DNA of 32,866 nt from Clostridia bacterium (GTDB taxonomy: Bacteria; Bacillota; Sulfobacillia; SLMV01): the NCBI GenBank assembly GCA_003551365.1, contig PUMM01000092.1, forward strand, positions 1 through 32,866, in the 5' to 3' direction. Shown here piece by piece: positions 29,366-32,866 of the stretch. How positions within the stretch are numbered: the first letter of the stretch is position 1; every line of letters begins with the position of its first letter. The translations under genes were made by a program, and so were the position numbers. Below the pieces are notes generated by a model. It ran no database searches. It was not told the origin of the DNA and saw only the letters and a program-made list of their open reading frames with translations.

Positions 29366-30175
29366 TCACGCCTCGTCATCTGATTCGTCTGACGTCTCAG
29401 TAACCTCTGCGGCTACCGGCTCGTCCTTTTCCTTTACAGGAGCGTCGTCCTGTTCGGGCTTACCGGGCTTACTCGTTTCCTGTCGCACCTGTACACCCTG
29501 TCTGCCTTCCAAAACCGCATCCGCAATTCTGGATGTCAACAGGCGCACGGCTCTGATGGCATCGTCATTGCCCGGTATGACGTAATCGATCAGATCCGGA
29601 TCACAGTTGGTGTCCACTATCGACACGACTGGAATCCCGAGGCGGCGACATTCATTGATGGCAATCTCTTCTTTGCGTGGATCCACTATATACACGGCAT
29701 CGGGAATGCGGCCCATGTTCCTGATCCCGCCGAGGAATTTGTCCAGACGCTCTCTCTCCCGGGTCAGCGAGGCAACTTCTTTCTTGGGAAGCTTATCCCA
29801 CAGACCACTCTCCTCCTGTCCCTCCAGCTCCTCAAGACGCCGGATGCGGGTCTTTATGGTAGACCAATTGGTGAGCATGCCGCCCAACCAGCGCTGATTC
29901 ACGTACGGCATGCCGCAGCGGTCTGCTTCCTCCTCGATCGTCTCCTGCGCCTGTTTCTTGGTACCGACGAACAGGACCGTTCCCTCGTGAAATACCGTAT
30001 CCCGGATGAAGTTGTAGGCATCGTCCATCAGTCGTACAGTTTTCTGTAGGTCGACAATATAGATCCCATTGCGCTCCGTGAAGATATACTCCTTCATCTT
30101 GGGGTTCCAGCGGCGAGTCTGGTGACCGAAGTGTACTCCGGACTCCAGAAGCTCCTTCATAGTGACAACAGGCAT
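29366..30175 (-). CDS. rpsB: 30S ribosomal protein S2
   Basis: Start taken at ATG 30175 ([32 protein letters not shown]). [50 protein letters not shown]. Confidence 0.98.
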   Translation of the reverse strand: MPVVTMKELLESGVHFGHQTRRWNPKMKEYIFTERNGIYIVDLQKTVRLMDDAYNFIRDTVFHEGTVLFVGTKKQAQETIEEEADRCGMPYVNQRWLGGMLTNWSTIKTRIRRLEELEGQEESGLWDKLPKKEVASLTRERERLDKFLGGIRNMGRIPDAVYIVDPRKEEIAINECRRLGIPVVSIVDTNCDPDLIDYVIPGNDDAIRAVRLLTSRIADAVLEGRQGVQVRQETSKPGKPEQDDAPVKEKDEPVAAEVTETSDESDDEA

Positions 30176-30300
30176 GCGTAAATTTCCCCTTTCGGTTTGG
30201 CCTCCCGCATCATCGACGGAAACCGGGACCATCTCTGGCACCGCCAGTTCCCTGAAATGCGGTGGGTGATAGAATTATCCAGTCAATTGCTATCCATCTT

Positions 30301-30330
30301 CTTATACCACAAGCACCGCAGGCAGTTCAA
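30301..30330 (-). promoter_or_regulatory. Candidate sigma-A-like promoter of the rpsB operon
   Basis: On the minus strand: TTGAAC (30330-30325), 18-nt spacer, TATAAG (30306-30301), giving a leader of about 120 nt before rpsB. Confidence 0.45.
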
Positions 30331-30616
30331 CAATCGGGGGATGCTGACGACATCCGAAATCTTCCGCACTCCGCCCGTCCGGCCTGCGCTGCGGGCACAC
30401 GGCGCATTCTCCACTTCACCCGCACCGGAGCACCAGTATGGCATCACGTTGCTCGGGCAAAAAGGCAGGCTGTGCCGAGACAGCGGATGGTCATCGTCAG
30501 ATGTGCTGCAAGGCGAACCATCGGATGGGCGCTGCGGTCAGAAGGCAATACCCCGGCAAAGGGCAGCTGGAGGCATCTTTACACTCATGATGAGTCATGC
30601 GAGCCGGGTTGCGGTT

Positions 30617-31228
30617 TCAGGGAACCACTTCCCCATCATCCAGATCGTCTGCCGGTACTATGCGCACCGGCACCGCGAGTGGTCCGGGAAGCTGCACGTT
30701 GAATCGCATGAGAGAGGAGTTTTCCATGATGGCCTTCAGGCCCTCTTCCGTCCCGCCGCTCAATTGCTCGAGCCGCTCCTCCCACTGCAGATTCTGCACC
30801 CAGGTCTGCATCTCCCCCGCCAGACTCTCCCGCAGCTGCTCCTCCAGGCGCTCAATGACCTCGTCGGGCAGCGGAATCTCCACACCGTATATCGTCAGAG
30901 TGAGCTGGTCAAACGATCCCGCAACCTCTTCTGCAACCTGCGAGGGCAAATCCTCGCGCACTGAGTGGATCACTCTGGCCATTTCCGCTTCCGCCTCCTC
31001 CATGATCGCATCCTCGAGCTTCTCGCTCACGGGGGCGGGGTCGAGAGGCACAGTGAGACCATCATTAGCTATCCCCTGCAGGGTGGCAAACAGGATCCCC
31101 GCAAAGACCAACGCCGCCACGAGAAATCCCAGTGCGAACGACCCGGGTGACCAGTCCACAGGTGAATCCCCCATTCTTCCCCTATTATACGGAGATGAAC
31201 GGGATGAATGCGGGAACCTGTACCGCAC
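30617..31228 (-). CDS. Uncharacterised single-pass membrane protein
   Basis: 203 aa ORF. N-terminal TM (FALGFLVAALVFAGILFATLQG) then a charged, helical extracytoplasmic region. Likely start is the internal MGDSPVDW. Confidence 0.65.
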   Translation of the reverse strand: MRYRFPHSSRSSPYNRGRMGDSPVDWSPGSFALGFLVAALVFAGILFATLQGIANDGLTVPLDPAPVSEKLEDAIMEEAEAEMARVIHSVREDLPSQVAEEVAGSFDQLTLTIYGVEIPLPDEVIERLEEQLRESLAGEMQTWVQNLQWEERLEQLSGGTEEGLKAIMENSSLMRFNVQLPGPLAVPVRIVPADDLDDGEVVP

Positions 31229-32029
31229 CTACCAGCCAGTTTCAAACAGGTACTCCTCTTGCTGCAGCATGCCGCGCAGTTTGGTCACCGCCTTGGAATG
31301 CACCTGCGATATTCTGGAGGGTGACAGATCCATAGTTCGCGCGATCTCTGACAGGGTGAGCCCCTCGTAGTAGTACAGGGTGACCACGAGACGCTCCTGA
31401 TCCGTCAGCTCCTCAATGGCCCGGGCCAGGCTCTCGCGCTGCACCTGCCAGCTGGTGGCCTCAAATGGATCCTCCACCTCCTGGTCCGGGACTGAATCGA
31501 GGAGTGTATCCACACCGAGTGGATCGTCAGAAGACCTGCTCTCATCCAGGTAGACCAGGGCGGACTGGGATATCTGATGCAGATAGTCATGCAGCCTGTC
31601 CACCGTAATGCCCAGATAATCTGCCACTTCCTCATCGGTCGCCGGGCGACCGAGGTTGGCCCGCAGATGCTGGTGCGCCTCTTCTATGTCCCGGTTCTTG
31701 CGGCGAACTGACGCGGGTACCCAGTCCATATTTCTGACGCCATCGAGTATGGACCCACGAATGCGGGTCACGGCGTATGTTTCGAATTTGATTCCCCTTT
31801 CGATGTTGAACTTGTCCAGTGCATCGATGAGCCCGAACACGCCGTAGGTCTCCAGATCAGAGGCATGAATTTCGGCCGGCATCCCCATGGCCATCTGACC
31901 TGCGGCGTGTCGGACCAGTTCCAGGTACTGCAGTATCAGCTGCTCACGCGCCTCGGCATCGCCTTCCTCCTTGAACCTGCGCCACAGCTCAGCGTTTTCT
32001 CCCAGGTGTCGCAAGTCTATATCGGTCAA
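31229..32029 (-). CDS. FliA/WhiG-family (sigma-28-type) RNA polymerase sigma factor
   Basis: LILQYLELVRHAAGQM, DLETYGVFGLIDALDKFNIERGIKFETYAVTRIRGSILDGVRNMDWVPASVRRKNRDI, region 4 ERLVVTLYYYEGLTLSEIARTMDLSPSRISQVHSKAVTKLR. Confidence 0.95.
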   Translation of the reverse strand: MTDIDLRHLGENAELWRRFKEEGDAEAREQLILQYLELVRHAAGQMAMGMPAEIHASDLETYGVFGLIDALDKFNIERGIKFETYAVTRIRGSILDGVRNMDWVPASVRRKNRDIEEAHQHLRANLGRPATDEEVADYLGITVDRLHDYLHQISQSALVYLDESRSSDDPLGVDTLLDSVPDQEVEDPFEATSWQVQRESLARAIEELTDQERLVVTLYYYEGLTLSEIARTMDLSPSRISQVHSKAVTKLRGMLQQEEYLFETGW

Positions 32030-32044
32030 CAGTTCTCAACCCCC

Positions 32045-32713
32045 TCACATCAGTCCCAACCGCCGCATCATGAGCATCTCGCGAAAAATGAAATTTTGTA
32101 TTCTATCCTCATCGGCGGCAGCAATCTGCGTAAATTCGACGGCCCAGACGGCCGATCTATCCTTCCTACGTCCCCTGGAGCGGACCACTTTTCCCGCACA
32201 CTCAATCGTCTCATCCTCCCGCAGAAAGATGGTGAATTCGCACCTCTCACCCGTGCGCGGTGCCTGCCGCCCCCCGCGGCACAGCATCCCACCACAGCTG
32301 AGGTTTATGGTCACAGCCTCCCCTTCCTCGCCTCCTCCGCGCCTCTCGGAGGTACTTCTCCACCGCACGCGCAGACTGCACTCCCAGCGCACGTGTCGCC
32401 GGCGCTGCACCCGCTGAAACTTTTGTGGCGCAGTTATCCGCACGGTCGGGATGCCCCGCGGCCTGCGTACATCCAGTCCCTCGCATTCCGCCCGATATAC
32501 TGCATCATCCTGTGTTACGTACAGAGCAATAGTTGCTCCGCGCGAGAAGTACAGCAGTGTTCCGCCCCGGGAAGGAATCGGCATGCGCAGGGAATCCTCG
32601 CCCAGTGCCTCCACATAGGTATGGGCCATTTCGCCCTCACCGCCGTCCTCATCCATTAGGGCGAGCTGTACTCCGTCGTTGACCCGCAGCGAGACCTCTG
32701 GCGTCTGACTCAT
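32045..32713 (-). CDS. PilZ-domain (YcgR-like) flagellar brake / c-di-GMP-binding protein
   Basis: Start taken at ATG 32713. YcgR-like N-terminus, then RVQRRRHVRWECSLRVRW (RxxxR) and INLSCGGM (N/DxSxxG) PilZ motifs. Confidence 0.9.
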   Translation of the reverse strand: MSQTPEVSLRVNDGVQLALMDEDGGEGEMAHTYVEALGEDSLRMPIPSRGGTLLYFSRGATIALYVTQDDAVYRAECEGLDVRRPRGIPTVRITAPQKFQRVQRRRHVRWECSLRVRWRSTSERRGGGEEGEAVTINLSCGGMLCRGGRQAPRTGERCEFTIFLREDETIECAGKVVRSRGRRKDRSAVWAVEFTQIAAADEDRIQNFIFREMLMMRRLGLM

Positions 32714-32866
32714 CACCCCACCCCTCCCCGGCCGGACAGGAACCAGCTGAGTTTTTTGAGAAATGATCGCGCTGACGCTTCATCCTCTGCCGGCAAATCG
32801 GTCAGACTCCGGGCCATGCGCCGGATGGCTCGTGCCGCCGGGCTGCCCGGATACGCGCTCGCCAGC
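32713..32866 (-). CDS. C-terminal fragment of a probable FlhG/MinD-like ATPase (5' part beyond window)
   Basis: Own translation: ...LASAYPGSPAARAIRRMARSLTDLPAEDEASARSFLKKLSWFLSGRGGVG*, with the stop overlapping the PilZ start (TGATG). Call rests largely on genomic context. Confidence 0.5.
   Translation of the reverse strand, partial: LASAYPGSPAARAIRRMARSLTDLPAEDEASARSFLKKLSWFLSGRGGVG

Overview
This is a GC-rich, Bacillota/Clostridia-like chromosomal window. From right to left, mostly on the minus strand, it holds: (i) a flagellar tail (FlhG/MinD-like C-terminus, PilZ/YcgR-like protein, FliA/WhiG-type sigma factor) running into the conserved rpsB-tsf-pyrH-frr-(93-aa unknown)-uppS-cdsA-dxr-rseP-ispG block; (ii) a small membrane protein, surE and a TIGR04086-like membrane protein; (iii) a tightly coupled minus-strand redox operon (about 13.0-19.75 kb). 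That operon encodes a cyanophycinase (S51)-like protein whose canonical nucleophile motif is altered, five separate HcnABC/dye-linked amino-acid-dehydrogenase-like subunits ([2Fe-2S], FAD, 4Fe-4S, Bfd-like, DAO-type FAD), a polyferredoxin and an aldehyde:ferredoxin oxidoreductase; (iv) plus-strand iorA-iorB, a well-supported T-box leader with a Leu CUC specifier, leuS, and an NAD-dependent epimerase; (v) minus-strand class III aminotransferase, SRPBCC protein, GT4 glycosyltransferase, a 734-aa membrane protein with a possible degenerate alkaline-phosphatase-like ectodomain, and an FAH-family protein; (vi) at the extreme left edge, a truncated MsrB of alphaproteobacterial appearance, which may be a chimeric join or HGT. 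No CRISPR, tRNA, rRNA or transposon was seen. The best candidate for something undescribed is the redox operon with the apparently non-catalytic S51-like protein. All family calls are from reading motifs; no database search was run.
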